Positions 1 to 7,912 of a DNA stretch of 11,283 bases are shown one piece after another. Position 1 is the first letter of the stretch; each line of letters begins with the position of its first letter. The notes beneath the pieces were generated by a model. That model was not told the DNA's origin, made no database searches, and saw only the letters and a list, made by a program, of their open reading frames with translations. This DNA comes from Ruminococcus flavefaciens (GTDB lineage: Bacteria > Bacillota > Clostridia > Oscillospirales > Ruminococcaceae): contig CADBQF010000282.1 in NCBI GenBank assembly GCA_902796705.1, positions 1 to 11,283 on the forward strand, given 5' to 3'. A program made the position numbers and the translations under genes.

Positions 1-1
1 A

Positions 2-3000
2 AATGCAGCCGGAACTGTCAATGCTGTCCAGGTAAAGGCATCAGGCAGCAAGACAAATGAAGATCCTTCAGCTTCTACACAGACTACGACTTCGAGTGAT
101 ACTACTACAACTACTACGACGACTACTACGACTGCACCTGTATCCAAAGTTGCTCAAGTACAGTTTCAGGTGAATTATGATAAAAAAACAGCAGGAACTA
201 AAGATGCTGATTTCAATAGCAAAGAATATAAAAATAATTGTCTGCACTTTTACTACAACACCTTATCAGAGGAAGAAATCGATGAGGTGCGTGAGATATT
301 GCTTGATAATTTATACATTTACAGGGAGAACGCATCTGATATAACATCAGATAATTTCGATCCTTACGAGATCCAAAAAGATCCTGTGACAGGCAAGACT
401 GAATGGAAATATAAAGGCGAGATTCCCGGATTGTATCATTTCTATGTAAAAGATACGTTATCTGGAAAAACTATCTATGGAAATGAAAGATATGAAATCT
501 CCCTCGACAATGGAATAAAAGTGGAGTTTTCGGTCAATACCGACAATTATCAGATACAGGATAAATCGGGTAAAGGCGTTGACCAGAAAGCTTTTAATGA
601 AGCTACCGACATCAGATACGAAAGCGGATCTATGGTGTCTTCAATAATCAGCTATGCACGAGGCAATGCCTACGTAAAAGACAATGTAGTGATAACACTC
701 AGAGCCGAGACAAATTCATGGGATAACGTTGATGAAGTTACATTTTTCCTGCTCAACGGAGAAAACAAGGGTGAACTGAAAGATGCCGGAAAAGTGATCG
801 CTTCAAAGACCGTGAATAGTGAAGGCGGATACGACAATAAGAAAAAGTATTCGGCAGAATTTACTCTCAGTGCAGAGCAGTATGAGACTATCAAGTATGA
901 TCTCTATAAAACTGCTGCTGCAGATCATGCTACGCCTAACGGCTCAGAACCTGTAATTGGGCGGTTTAATGGTTCTGGGATTCCTGTTATTATCGACAAA
1001 AAGGGACCTACAGTAAATGTAAAATCTGATCAAAAAAGTGCTACAGTGGAGTTGTCTGAAAAAATCAATAATGAAGGCAAGGAATACGACGGTATAGGTA
1101 TCGATGAAAAATCCTTAAAGATATCAATAAAGCTCGTTGATGCTGATAATGAGAGCAAAAGTGTTCAAACTGAAAAACTCAGCATTAATGATCTGGGCGA
1201 TCTTTCACGAACCCCTACTGGTGAGAAGAAAAATGGCGTATATACAACATACAACTTTATTGTAAGTCATGAAAAGTGGCTGAACCAGCCGGTAAGCGAA
1301 ACCGACACAAGAAGTCTGCTCAATTCTCTTCAGCAAGAACTCGGAAACACTAAGAATTACAAAATGTATCTCTGCATCGAAGGACAAGACAAATACGGTA
1401 ATCCGTGCTGTTATGATGAGAACAGAACAGATGTTAAAGTCGGTCCTGACGGCGATATCGAGTTTCCGATAATAAACCCGGATACCGGCGGCGTTGTTTT
1501 TGATAATACCAAGCCTTCACTGGATACGGGATCGGCAAAGCTTTATTATGAAGTGTATACTCCTGAAGTAAAAGATGATGAAGGCAATGTAACGACCGCT
1601 GCAAAACATGACTGGAAATATACGAATACTGTCTACTCATTTGATGACAACTATGACTATATCGACAAGGATAATGCTTTGTATTTCGATACCAGTCCAT
1701 ATACTTTTGACAGCAAGTCAGAAACACAGGTAAAGATCTATTTTACTGCCAATGCAAAAAGAGCTTATATCTGTCCTGCTGATAATGTGACTGAGGGAGC
1801 TGGCACCTTCTTAGACTATGATGATCTGGGAGATGAAAAAAAGAAATTCTGTATCAAGCTGAAAAAAGATCAGAACCTTGCAAATGTAAAGATACTTCTT
1901 TGTACTGATAATCCAAGTGAGAGCAGAACAAAGGTATTCACTATAGGTGAACTGTTCAAAGGCCAGTATAAAAACCCTAAAAATATTGATTTAGGCATAA
2001 CACAGCCGGCTGATCCGTTAGACATCAACGGATTCTATACAGATTCGACAGCTCCTGAGGTAGAGGCTTCTGTCACCGATGAACAGGAGTTCAACATTGA
2101 AAAACTCAAAAACAATGATGCCTATATTGACTTCAGGATAACTGAGGAAGGAACAGGCGTCGATGAGGATACGGTCGAGCTAAGCATAACAGACGCTGAT
2201 TCAACGGAAGAAGATCCGAAAACGCTCTACGATCAGAAAGTTCTTTATTACGACTTCATGGAGGTAAACGGATATAACTGCATAAGGGTATATTTAGGTT
2301 CTCTCAAAACTGAAGATAATGCACTGATCAAGAACGGTCATTACAATATCAAATTCAAGATCAGTGATAAAGCCGGATTAGCGAGCAAAGAAGCATCAGC
2401 ATCTTTCAAGATCGATTATATCGCTCCTACAATTAAAACTTCGGTCATTGATCCTGTGGAGAACAGGGAACACAATGTGAATACCGGCGAGGACACCGAT
2501 AAAAAGGTCTGGTATCGCTGGGAGGAACTTTTCGGAGGAATAGATGATGAGATGACAAAAGTTTCTCTTACATCAAATGAGGATCTTTTAAGCGTTTCAT
2601 CTGTGATCGAAGGTTTCAATGAAAACGGTGATCGGGTAGGCAACGCCGAAGCGTATGAAACCAAGATCGGAGATTCCGGCAGAACAGCACTTATCGACCT
2701 TTCGGCAGGAGCAATAAACAAGAATGAAGCTCAGAGGTATGAGTATACAGTAACGGCCTGCGATAATTCAAAAAACCCGTCAGAGGCTAAGTATACATTC
2801 TATGCTGACAGATATGCCCCTGTTATCAACAGCATTGAAGCTTCGGCCGGTGATGCACTGAGCGGCCCGATCTTAACAAGAGTCACAAAATTCGGCGTAT
2901 TCTCAAAAGATACGGTCAAACTGGTAATCAACGCTACCGATGAAAACGACAGCGGAGTCGCAGACGTAGAGGTAGAATATACCGGTGCAGACGGAAAAAC

Positions 3001-6000
3001 TGTTAAACAGTCATTGGAAAAGGAGAACAATGATCCTTCTTCTGATAATTATGTATTAACGCTTAAACAGGGTGAGTTCAGCAAGAGCGATCTCATTTTC
3101 AGAGTCTACGACAACAGCGGACGTGTAACAGAGTACAAAGCTGAAAAGAGTGCTGACGGCACGGGATATGTTTTTCAGCAGGCCCAGTATACGTGGCTCA
3201 ATAAAGACGGTAATGTCGAACGCACATCTGTTGATACACCTTCTGTATTTAACAGCGATCAGATCCAGACAGTAAATATCAAACAGTCTACGGCTGTTGA
3301 TGAACAGAACTATCTTACCATAATCGAGCAGGAGAAACCAACCGGAAGTATCGTATTCAGCGGCTTCCCTGAAAAAGAACCGTCATGGGAGTCCAAGGGC
3401 AACGGAACTACATGGTATAAGAAATACCCGGAGATGACCATTGAATTCGGGGATCATGCAGGTACAAATACCGATACAGGAGTGTCACTGGATTCTGGTC
3501 TCGATAATTTCAAGGTATATCTTAGTATTAACGGAGGCAAAGAGGAAGATATTACACAAACTGTAATAGATAGATCTTCGATCTTTGAGTACAGATCTGA
3601 TTTTGACAACAGATTAGATACAAATGAACGGATCGGCTCCATTGACAACAAAAAGCACGTCATAAAAGTTGACATGGAAAAAGTCATGGATGGAAAAGAT
3701 CAGGTTGACGGCAAGTATAGTGTAAGGATAGAACTGTCCGACAATGCCGGAAATGTTAATAATGAGATAAATTCATTCTTCGAGATCGACCAGACTTCTC
3801 CTCAGATCAGTGAGATCAGCCTTCAGGAGGTCGTAAATAATCTAAAAGATAAAAATGGTATCCAGAGAACTCCTTATGGCTTCCTGTTCATAAATCCTAC
3901 AATTGCAGTTGTCAAAGTGAACGACGTATGGGGTACAAATGCCGGCGGAACCAGCGGACTTAATAAGATCGGTTATTGTCTGGTCGAATTCAACGAATCA
4001 AATATGCCGGTAAACGCTGATGCCTGGGATAGTCAGAAAAACCAGATAAATGAAGAATTTATAAGAAATAACTATCAAACGGCAGAAATAAACGGCGATA
4101 CAGCCATGGTTGCTATCCCCGGCGGATTCAGGGGACAGATATGTGCTTTCCCGATCGATAATGTTCTTAATGAGGGAATGCTGAAAACTCCCGACTCTAT
4201 TGCTATCGACACCCCTGAAAAGCACAGAGAGGACAACGGCGGAGTCCATATCGACGTATCGTATCCTTCGACGAATCTGAAGGAGGGAAGCAACGATCTC
4301 TTCCCGACGGCAGTAAGCTACAGGGTAAGAATGATCGATAACATCTCCGGTATCAGGTCGGTCAAGTGCGATGTCAAGAGCGAAAAAGGTCTCTATTCCG
4401 GATATCAGGATTCGTTTGAGATAAGCTATGAAGTTCCCCCGACAGTCGGCAGTCAGATCGGCAACGGCTGGACAGTAGCAAAAATGGATAACAACCTTGT
4501 TACCGAGATATACAAGGACTACAATTTCAGCCAGGACGACAACGGCATCGAGATATCGTATGAGATGCGTGACTGGGCAGGAAACGAGCCTGACAAGAGG
4601 GGCTTCAAGTTCACAGTTGACCAGACAGCACCTATAATAAACGTATCGTTCCAGCCTTCCGGTTCACAGTATTACAAGACCGAGAGGACTGCAACAGTCA
4701 CCGTAACAGAGCGTAACTTCAACGCTCAGCTCATAGGCACAGTCATTGCAAATACTCTTCCGGGCGGAAACGTTCCTGCAATAGGCGGCTGGAAGGATAT
4801 CTCCAAGACAGAGCATCAGGCTACGATCACCTTCAAGGAAGGCGACTATACATTCGACATCAACGGAAAGGATATGGCAGGTCACAGTGCAATAGTGAAC
4901 GGCCTTGCTGCAACTGACAAGTCGTTCAGCATCGATATGACCGATCCTGTCATCACCGACAACAATATCTTCAAGGGACTCTCGAACGGAAACGACAACA
5001 GCTTCCAGGAGCCGCAGACTATCAGCTTCACTGTCAAGGAGCATAACTTCGATCCTGACAGCGTAGTCGTAAAGGTATACGGCGGCGAGCCGGGAACTGA
5101 CCATACAACTGGAACTCTCACTGATGTTACTTCAAAGGTCATCTCAGGCGGTCTTAAATGGACTGATTCGGGTGATTCTCATACAGCAACTATCACAGTC
5201 AGCGATGACGGAGTTTACCGCATCGAGATATCAGGCAAGGATAAGTCCGGCAGAGATATCAAGAAGCAGGAATCACCTGTATTCGAGATAGATAAGGTCG
5301 CTCCCGTGCTTGACAAGTCAAGTCCCGATAATAAGTCAACTATCATCTACGACAAGACTTCAAAGGCAGAAAAGCCCGACAACATCGTGTTCAGTGATGA
5401 TAATATCGACAGAGTAGAGTACACAGTCACAGCCTATACTCTCAAAAAGGATAAAGACGGCGTTCTCAATGTAGAACCCGAAACAAAGAAGTATTCCGTC
5501 AACGTTGCCGATGCTAAGAAGGCAAAGAACTACAGCGACGGAAAAATAGGTATCTCGATCAGCGATGACGAATTCAAGACCGACGGTATCTATGAGATAA
5601 AGTCAAAGGCTTATGACGTTGCAGGCAATGTCAGCGATGAAGCCGTACATACTTTCGTCGTACAGAAGAAGAGCGACTTCCTTGTATATATCCCCGGAAG
5701 CAACGAGGAAACAGGCGAAGGTCTCTACAAGTTCGACCGTAAGGGAATACAGGCAGAAAAGTTCGATGAGATCGAGATGATCGCTTTCATTCCGCAGGAT
5801 AAAGAATTCGGCCTGCTTATAGGCGGTACAGAAGTCTCAGATGATTACATCTCAGAAGTAGATGAAAAAGATGCTCCTGTTATCAACGGTATAAAGAGAC
5901 TCCATATCAAGCTTGATCCGAGCTATTTCAGCACTGTTTACAACGACGATTCTCTCGACGTTGACCTTGCTCTCAATGCAGTCGCAAAGAAGGGCAGCAG

Positions 6001-6439
6001 CTCACAGGAGATCACGATCGGTCATATCTACATCGATAACGTTAAACCGACAGGAAGCTTCGACAGCGAACTCCTCGACATGGGCTTCTTCGGCGGATAT
6101 TACGGCAGGAAGTCAATGAAGATCAAGATAAACGGCGTATCGCCTGATATCGATATCGAACAGTGTACTATCGAACTCAACGGCAAGGCTATCTCACCCA
6201 AGAAGCTCCAGTACAATGAAGACGAAAATGCTATCTATTTCACCCTCCCGGAGGGATTCAACGAAATAAGAGCTACTCTCGTTGATAAGGCAGGAAACTC
6301 CAACCCGCTCCCGATCGTAAAGAACGTCTACGTCGGAAACTTCGTAAAGAGATTCTGGTACCTCTTCCTCGGAGGCGGTCTCATCGTGGCTGGTATCCCC
6401 ACATTCCTTATCCTCAAAAAACGCAGAGAAAATAACTGA
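2..6439 (+). CDS. Giant Ig-like multidomain cell-surface protein, 5' partial
   Basis: The reading frame is open from base 2, so the gene begins upstream of the window; the GTG at 170 is only an internal valine codon. The visible part is 2145 residues. It starts with a short segment, then a Thr/Ser-rich linker (about 79-139), then a long series of beta-rich modules. Module boundaries carry a motif of the form F-x-I-D-x-x-x-P, seen with variations at about 992, 1499, 2036, 2405, 2798, 3779, 4610, 4925, 5282 and 6026, as in bacterial Ig-like proteins of Clostridia. The C-terminus has one hydrophobic segment (6353-6415) followed by KKRRENN, so the protein is predicted to be extracellular and held by a C-terminal membrane helix. 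I see no LPXTG sortase signal and no dockerin. Adhesion or cell-surface scaffolding is likely, but the ligand is unknown. The last third uses different codons from the first two thirds. Confidence is high for the gene and moderate for its role. Confidence 0.9.
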   Translation, partial: NAAGTVNAVQVKASGSKTNEDPSASTQTTTSSDTTTTTTTTTTTAPVSKVAQVQFQVNYDKKTAGTKDADFNSKEYKNNCLHFYYNTLSEEEIDEVREILLDNLYIYRENASDITSDNFDPYEIQKDPVTGKTEWKYKGEIPGLYHFYVKDTLSGKTIYGNERYEISLDNGIKVEFSVNTDNYQIQDKSGKGVDQKAFNEATDIRYESGSMVSSIISYARGNAYVKDNVVITLRAETNSWDNVDEVTFFLLNGENKGELKDAGKVIASKTVNSEGGYDNKKKYSAEFTLSAEQYETIKYDLYKTAAADHATPNGSEPVIGRFNGSGIPVIIDKKGPTVNVKSDQKSATVELSEKINNEGKEYDGIGIDEKSLKISIKLVDADNESKSVQTEKLSINDLGDLSRTPTGEKKNGVYTTYNFIVSHEKWLNQPVSETDTRSLLNSLQQELGNTKNYKMYLCIEGQDKYGNPCCYDENRTDVKVGPDGDIEFPIINPDTGGVVFDNTKPSLDTGSAKLYYEVYTPEVKDDEGNVTTAAKHDWKYTNTVYSFDDNYDYIDKDNALYFDTSPYTFDSKSETQVKIYFTANAKRAYICPADNVTEGAGTFLDYDDLGDEKKKFCIKLKKDQNLANVKILLCTDNPSESRTKVFTIGELFKGQYKNPKNIDLGITQPADPLDINGFYTDSTAPEVEASVTDEQEFNIEKLKNNDAYIDFRITEEGTGVDEDTVELSITDADSTEEDPKTLYDQKVLYYDFMEVNGYNCIRVYLGSLKTEDNALIKNGHYNIKFKISDKAGLASKEASASFKIDYIAPTIKTSVIDPVENREHNVNTGEDTDKKVWYRWEELFGGIDDEMTKVSLTSNEDLLSVSSVIEGFNENGDRVGNAEAYETKIGDSGRTALIDLSAGAINKNEAQRYEYTVTACDNSKNPSEAKYTFYADRYAPVINSIEASAGDALSGPILTRVTKFGVFSKDTVKLVINATDENDSGVADVEVEYTGADGKTVKQSLEKENNDPSSDNYVLTLKQGEFSKSDLIFRVYDNSGRVTEYKAEKSADGTGYVFQQAQYTWLNKDGNVERTSVDTPSVFNSDQIQTVNIKQSTAVDEQNYLTIIEQEKPTGSIVFSGFPEKEPSWESKGNGTTWYKKYPEMTIEFGDHAGTNTDTGVSLDSGLDNFKVYLSINGGKEEDITQTVIDRSSIFEYRSDFDNRLDTNERIGSIDNKKHVIKVDMEKVMDGKDQVDGKYSVRIELSDNAGNVNNEINSFFEIDQTSPQISEISLQEVVNNLKDKNGIQRTPYGFLFINPTIAVVKVNDVWGTNAGGTSGLNKIGYCLVEFNESNMPVNADAWDSQKNQINEEFIRNNYQTAEINGDTAMVAIPGGFRGQICAFPIDNVLNEGMLKTPDSIAIDTPEKHREDNGGVHIDVSYPSTNLKEGSNDLFPTAVSYRVRMIDNISGIRSVKCDVKSEKGLYSGYQDSFEISYEVPPTVGSQIGNGWTVAKMDNNLVTEIYKDYNFSQDDNGIEISYEMRDWAGNEPDKRGFKFTVDQTAPIINVSFQPSGSQYYKTERTATVTVTERNFNAQLIGTVIANTLPGGNVPAIGGWKDISKTEHQATITFKEGDYTFDINGKDMAGHSAIVNGLAATDKSFSIDMTDPVITDNNIFKGLSNGNDNSFQEPQTISFTVKEHNFDPDSVVVKVYGGEPGTDHTTGTLTDVTSKVISGGLKWTDSGDSHTATITVSDDGVYRIEISGKDKSGRDIKKQESPVFEIDKVAPVLDKSSPDNKSTIIYDKTSKAEKPDNIVFSDDNIDRVEYTVTAYTLKKDKDGVLNVEPETKKYSVNVADAKKAKNYSDGKIGISISDDEFKTDGIYEIKSKAYDVAGNVSDEAVHTFVVQKKSDFLVYIPGSNEETGEGLYKFDRKGIQAEKFDEIEMIAFIPQDKEFGLLIGGTEVSDDYISEVDEKDAPVINGIKRLHIKLDPSYFSTVYNDDSLDVDLALNAVAKKGSSSQEITIGHIYIDNVKPTGSFDSELLDMGFFGGYYGRKSMKIKINGVSPDIDIEQCTIELNGKAISPKKLQYNEDENAIYFTLPEGFNEIRATLVDKAGNSNPLPIVKNVYVGNFVKRFWYLFLGGGLIVAGIPTFLILKKRRENN
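79..139 (+). repeat. Thr-rich linker coded by an ACN triplet run
   Basis: Eleven consecutive threonine codons (101-133, ACT/ACA/ACG mixed) are preceded by a Ser/Thr-rich stretch. This is a typical flexible linker between modules of a secreted protein and a possible site of O-glycosylation (inference). The imperfect triplet repeat could change length by slippage without shifting the frame. Confidence 0.75.
4619..5305 (+). repeat. Tandem pair of homologous Ig-like modules in the surface protein
   Basis: Two adjacent modules share the same order of motifs. The first has TVTERNF, then HQATITF, then DINGKDMAGHS. The second has TVKEHNF, then HTATITV, then EISGKDKSGRD. Each begins after an ID/VD-x-x-x-P boundary (about 4619 and 4934), and the second ends at the next boundary, about 5291-5305. 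This is an internal protein-level duplication that has diverged at the DNA level. Confidence 0.7.
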
Positions 6440-6468
6440 TAGTTTTGCTTTTGGTATCACAAATATTT

Positions 6469-6498
6469 TCCCCCGACTAATGTCGGGGGATTTTTCTT
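6469..6498 (+). terminator. Rho-independent terminator after the surface protein gene
   Basis: A 9-bp perfect stem (TCCCCCGAC at 6469-6477 pairing with GTCGGGGGA at 6482-6490) closes a TAAT loop and is followed at once by TTTTTCTT. It lies 30 nt after the TGA at 6437-6439 and insulates the surface gene from the methyltransferase promoter just downstream. Confidence 0.92.
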
Positions 6499-6505
6499 AA
6501 AAGGC

Positions 6506-6534
6506 TTGCATATTTTCTTGAAATGCGCTATTAT
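6506..6534 (+). promoter_or_regulatory. Probable methyltransferase promoter with an embedded GCGC site
   Basis: A -35-like TTGCAT (6506-6511, weak beyond TTG) and a -10-like TATTAT (6529-6534, five of six consensus bases) are separated by 17 bp. Transcription would start near 6541, leaving room for the AGGAGG at 6553-6558 before the ATG at 6568. GCGC occupies 6525-6528, directly against the -10 box. An alternative -35, TTGAAA at 6518-6523, would need a poor -10 near 6543 and would place the start inside the ribosome-binding site, so I prefer the first reading. In both readings the GCGC lies in the spacer. Confidence 0.6.
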
Positions 6535-6567
6535 ATATGTAGTACAAATTTTAGGAGGCAGCATCGA

Positions 6568-7548
6568 ATGATAGATGTTGAGAAAAAAAGCCTCAGCGGA
6601 ATGAGGTTCATTGACCTGTTTGCCGGATTGGGAGGATTCAGGATAGCACTGGAGTCTCTCGGGGCAGAGTGTGTTTATTCGAGCGAATGGGACAAGCAGG
6701 CTCAGCTCGTCTATGAGGCAAATTTTGGTGAAGTCCCGGACGGCGATATCACCCTGGTCGATGAAAAGACGATACCGGATCACGATATACTCTGTGCCGG
6801 ATTTCCGTGTCAGGCATTTTCGATAAGCGGAAAACAGCGAGGTTTCAATGACAGCCGTGGCACTCTCTTTTTTGACGTGGCACGCATAGTCAGGGAGAAA
6901 AAGCCGAAAGTCGTATTCATGGAAAACGTAAAGAATTTCGCTTCACATAATGAGGGAAGAACTCTCGCTGTCGTGAAAGGTACTATGGAAGAACTCGGAT
7001 ACGATTTCAACTATAAAGTCCTGAATGCGGTCGATTACGGTGTCCCTCAGAAACGAGAGAGGATATACATGGTATGCTTCCGGCAAGACCTGTCTGTCAG
7101 CGGATTCAGATATCCCGAGCCTTTTGCACTTACCCGGCACGTTGAAGATGTTCTGCTTGACGATGAGGATATGGTGAGCAGTCTCTACGTGAACAGGCCG
7201 GATACCTATTTTAATGACAAAAAAGACGATACCTACAGCGATACATCTATCAGGCTCGGTATCGTCAATAAAGGCGGTCAGGGTGAACGCATCTACAGTA
7301 CGAAAGGCATAGCGATAACTCTGTCGGCATACGGCGGAGGAGTATTCGCCAAGACAGGAGGATATCTCATAAACGGAAAGACCCGAAAACTTCATCCCCG
7401 TGAGTGTGCGAGGATAATGGGATATCCGGATTCATACAAGATCAGCAAAAGCATGAGCCAGGCATACAAACAATTCGGAAATTCCGTAGTTATCGATGTT
7501 TTGCAGCTCATTGCAGAGGAAATAGGAAGATCATTGGGAGGTAACTGA
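6568..7548 (+). CDS. HhaI-like DNA (cytosine-5) methyltransferase, predicted GCGC specificity
   Basis: This 326-residue enzyme transfers a methyl group from S-adenosylmethionine to carbon 5 of cytosine. The start is the ATG at 6568, nine bases after AGGAGG (6553-6558); the in-frame ATG at 6523 lies inside the promoter. Visible motifs are I (FIDLFAGLGG, residues 14-23), IV with catalytic Cys81 (FPCQAFS), VI with Glu119 (MENV), VIII (QKRERIY, Arg163 and Arg165), IX (RKLHPRECARIMGYP, 273-287) and X (QFGNSVV, 302-308). From memory, M.HhaI (327 residues) carries Cys81, Glu119, Arg163 and Arg165 at the same numbers. The target-recognition segment KGGQGERIYST...TLSAYGGG is nearly identical to that of M.HhaI, with the base-contacting Gln, Arg, Thr and Tyr present here as Gln238, Arg241, Thr251 and Tyr255. 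GCGC specificity is therefore a strong prediction. The gene is first in an operon with the 97-residue gene and protects the host from the convergent endonuclease. Confidence 0.95.
   Translation: MIDVEKKSLSGMRFIDLFAGLGGFRIALESLGAECVYSSEWDKQAQLVYEANFGEVPDGDITLVDEKTIPDHDILCAGFPCQAFSISGKQRGFNDSRGTLFFDVARIVREKKPKVVFMENVKNFASHNEGRTLAVVKGTMEELGYDFNYKVLNAVDYGVPQKRERIYMVCFRQDLSVSGFRYPEPFALTRHVEDVLLDDEDMVSSLYVNRPDTYFNDKKDDTYSDTSIRLGIVNKGGQGERIYSTKGIAITLSAYGGGVFAKTGGYLINGKTRKLHPRECARIMGYPDSYKISKSMSQAYKQFGNSVVIDVLQLIAEEIGRSLGGN
7536..7541 (+). promoter_or_regulatory. Ribosome-binding site of the 97-residue gene inside the methyltransferase end
   Basis: GGGAGG lies within the last codons of the methyltransferase gene, eight bases before the ATG at 7550. 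The methyltransferase stop (7546-7548) is one base from that ATG, so translation of the two genes is probably coupled. Confidence 0.75.
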
Positions 7549-7549
7549 T

Positions 7550-7843
7550 ATGAAAGAAGCAGAGTTCAGAGAATGGCTGAAAGAGAGCGGAAAAAAGAGC
7601 AAGATAATCAGCGATACGCTTTCAAGGCTCAGAAGAGTCGAAAGAGAGATCGGTGACTGTGATATCGATGCTCATTATGAAAAGGACAAGTGCGAATATC
7701 TCATGTCGCTCTTCCTTAAAATGGGAAAAAACGACGAGATGAAGAAATATCCGGACGTTTCCCTGCCTATCGGTAAATACTATATGGGAACATATCGTCT
7801 TGCCCTGAAACAGTACGTAGCATTCAGGGATTCGGAAGAGTGA
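7550..7843 (+). CDS. Small helical protein of unknown function, cotranslated with the methyltransferase
   Basis: This is a 97-residue, highly charged protein that I cannot assign to a characterised family. The N-terminal half (F-x-x-W-L-x-x-x-G, then SDTLSRLRRVE around residues 23-33) looks like the helical, core-binding or SAM-like modules that I associate with the N-terminus of some restriction enzymes and integrases. The C-terminal half ends with GTYRLALKQYVAFRD, again a helix pair of that type. There is no helix-turn-helix C-protein signature, no zinc motif and no membrane segment. It sits one base after the methyltransferase stop with its own GGGAGG, so it is almost certainly expressed with it. 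It might help recognise DNA, modulate the convergent endonuclease or regulate the locus; all three are inference. It is basic enough to bind DNA. The call as a real gene is firm, the role is not. Confidence 0.8.
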   Translation: MKEAEFREWLKESGKKSKIISDTLSRLRRVEREIGDCDIDAHYEKDKCEYLMSLFLKMGKNDEMKKYPDVSLPIGKYYMGTYRLALKQYVAFRDSEE

Positions 7844-7855
7844 TACCGAACGGAT

Positions 7856-7909
7856 AAAAAACAGCGGCGGAGCTTTCCCTGTTTGTGCAGGGTGCAGCTT
7901 CGCCGTTTT
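7856..7909. terminator. Bidirectional terminator between convergent genes
   Basis: A stem of ten pairs including one G-U (CGGCGGAGCT at 7865-7874 with AGCTTCGCCG at 7896-7905) encloses an inner CCCTG/CAGGG stem (7877-7881 with 7888-7892). It is followed by TTTT on the + strand (7906-7909) and, read on the - strand, by six Ts (AAAAAA at 7856-7861). It serves both the methyltransferase operon and the endonuclease gene. The tail is stronger in the - direction. Confidence 0.85.
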
Positions 7910-7912
7910 GTG

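Noticed and set aside
170..172. GTG as start codon of the giant surface protein
   Set aside because: The same frame is open back to base 2, encodes a sensible Thr-rich linker upstream, and has no ribosome-binding site before 170. The gene is simply cut by the window edge.
4664..5104. Long - strand open frame inside the surface protein gene
   Set aside because: It lies wholly within a well-supported coding region and shows no domain or ribosome-binding site.
6523..6525. Upstream in-frame ATG for the methyltransferase
   Set aside because: It lies between the proposed -35 and -10 boxes and lacks a ribosome-binding site. The ATG at 6568 has AGGAGG at ideal distance and gives the same N-terminal numbering as M.HhaI.
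6538..6546. Short palindrome TGTA-G-TACA near the predicted transcription start
   Set aside because: Four-base arms occur often by chance in AT-rich DNA and no regulator is encoded nearby, so I do not call it an operator.
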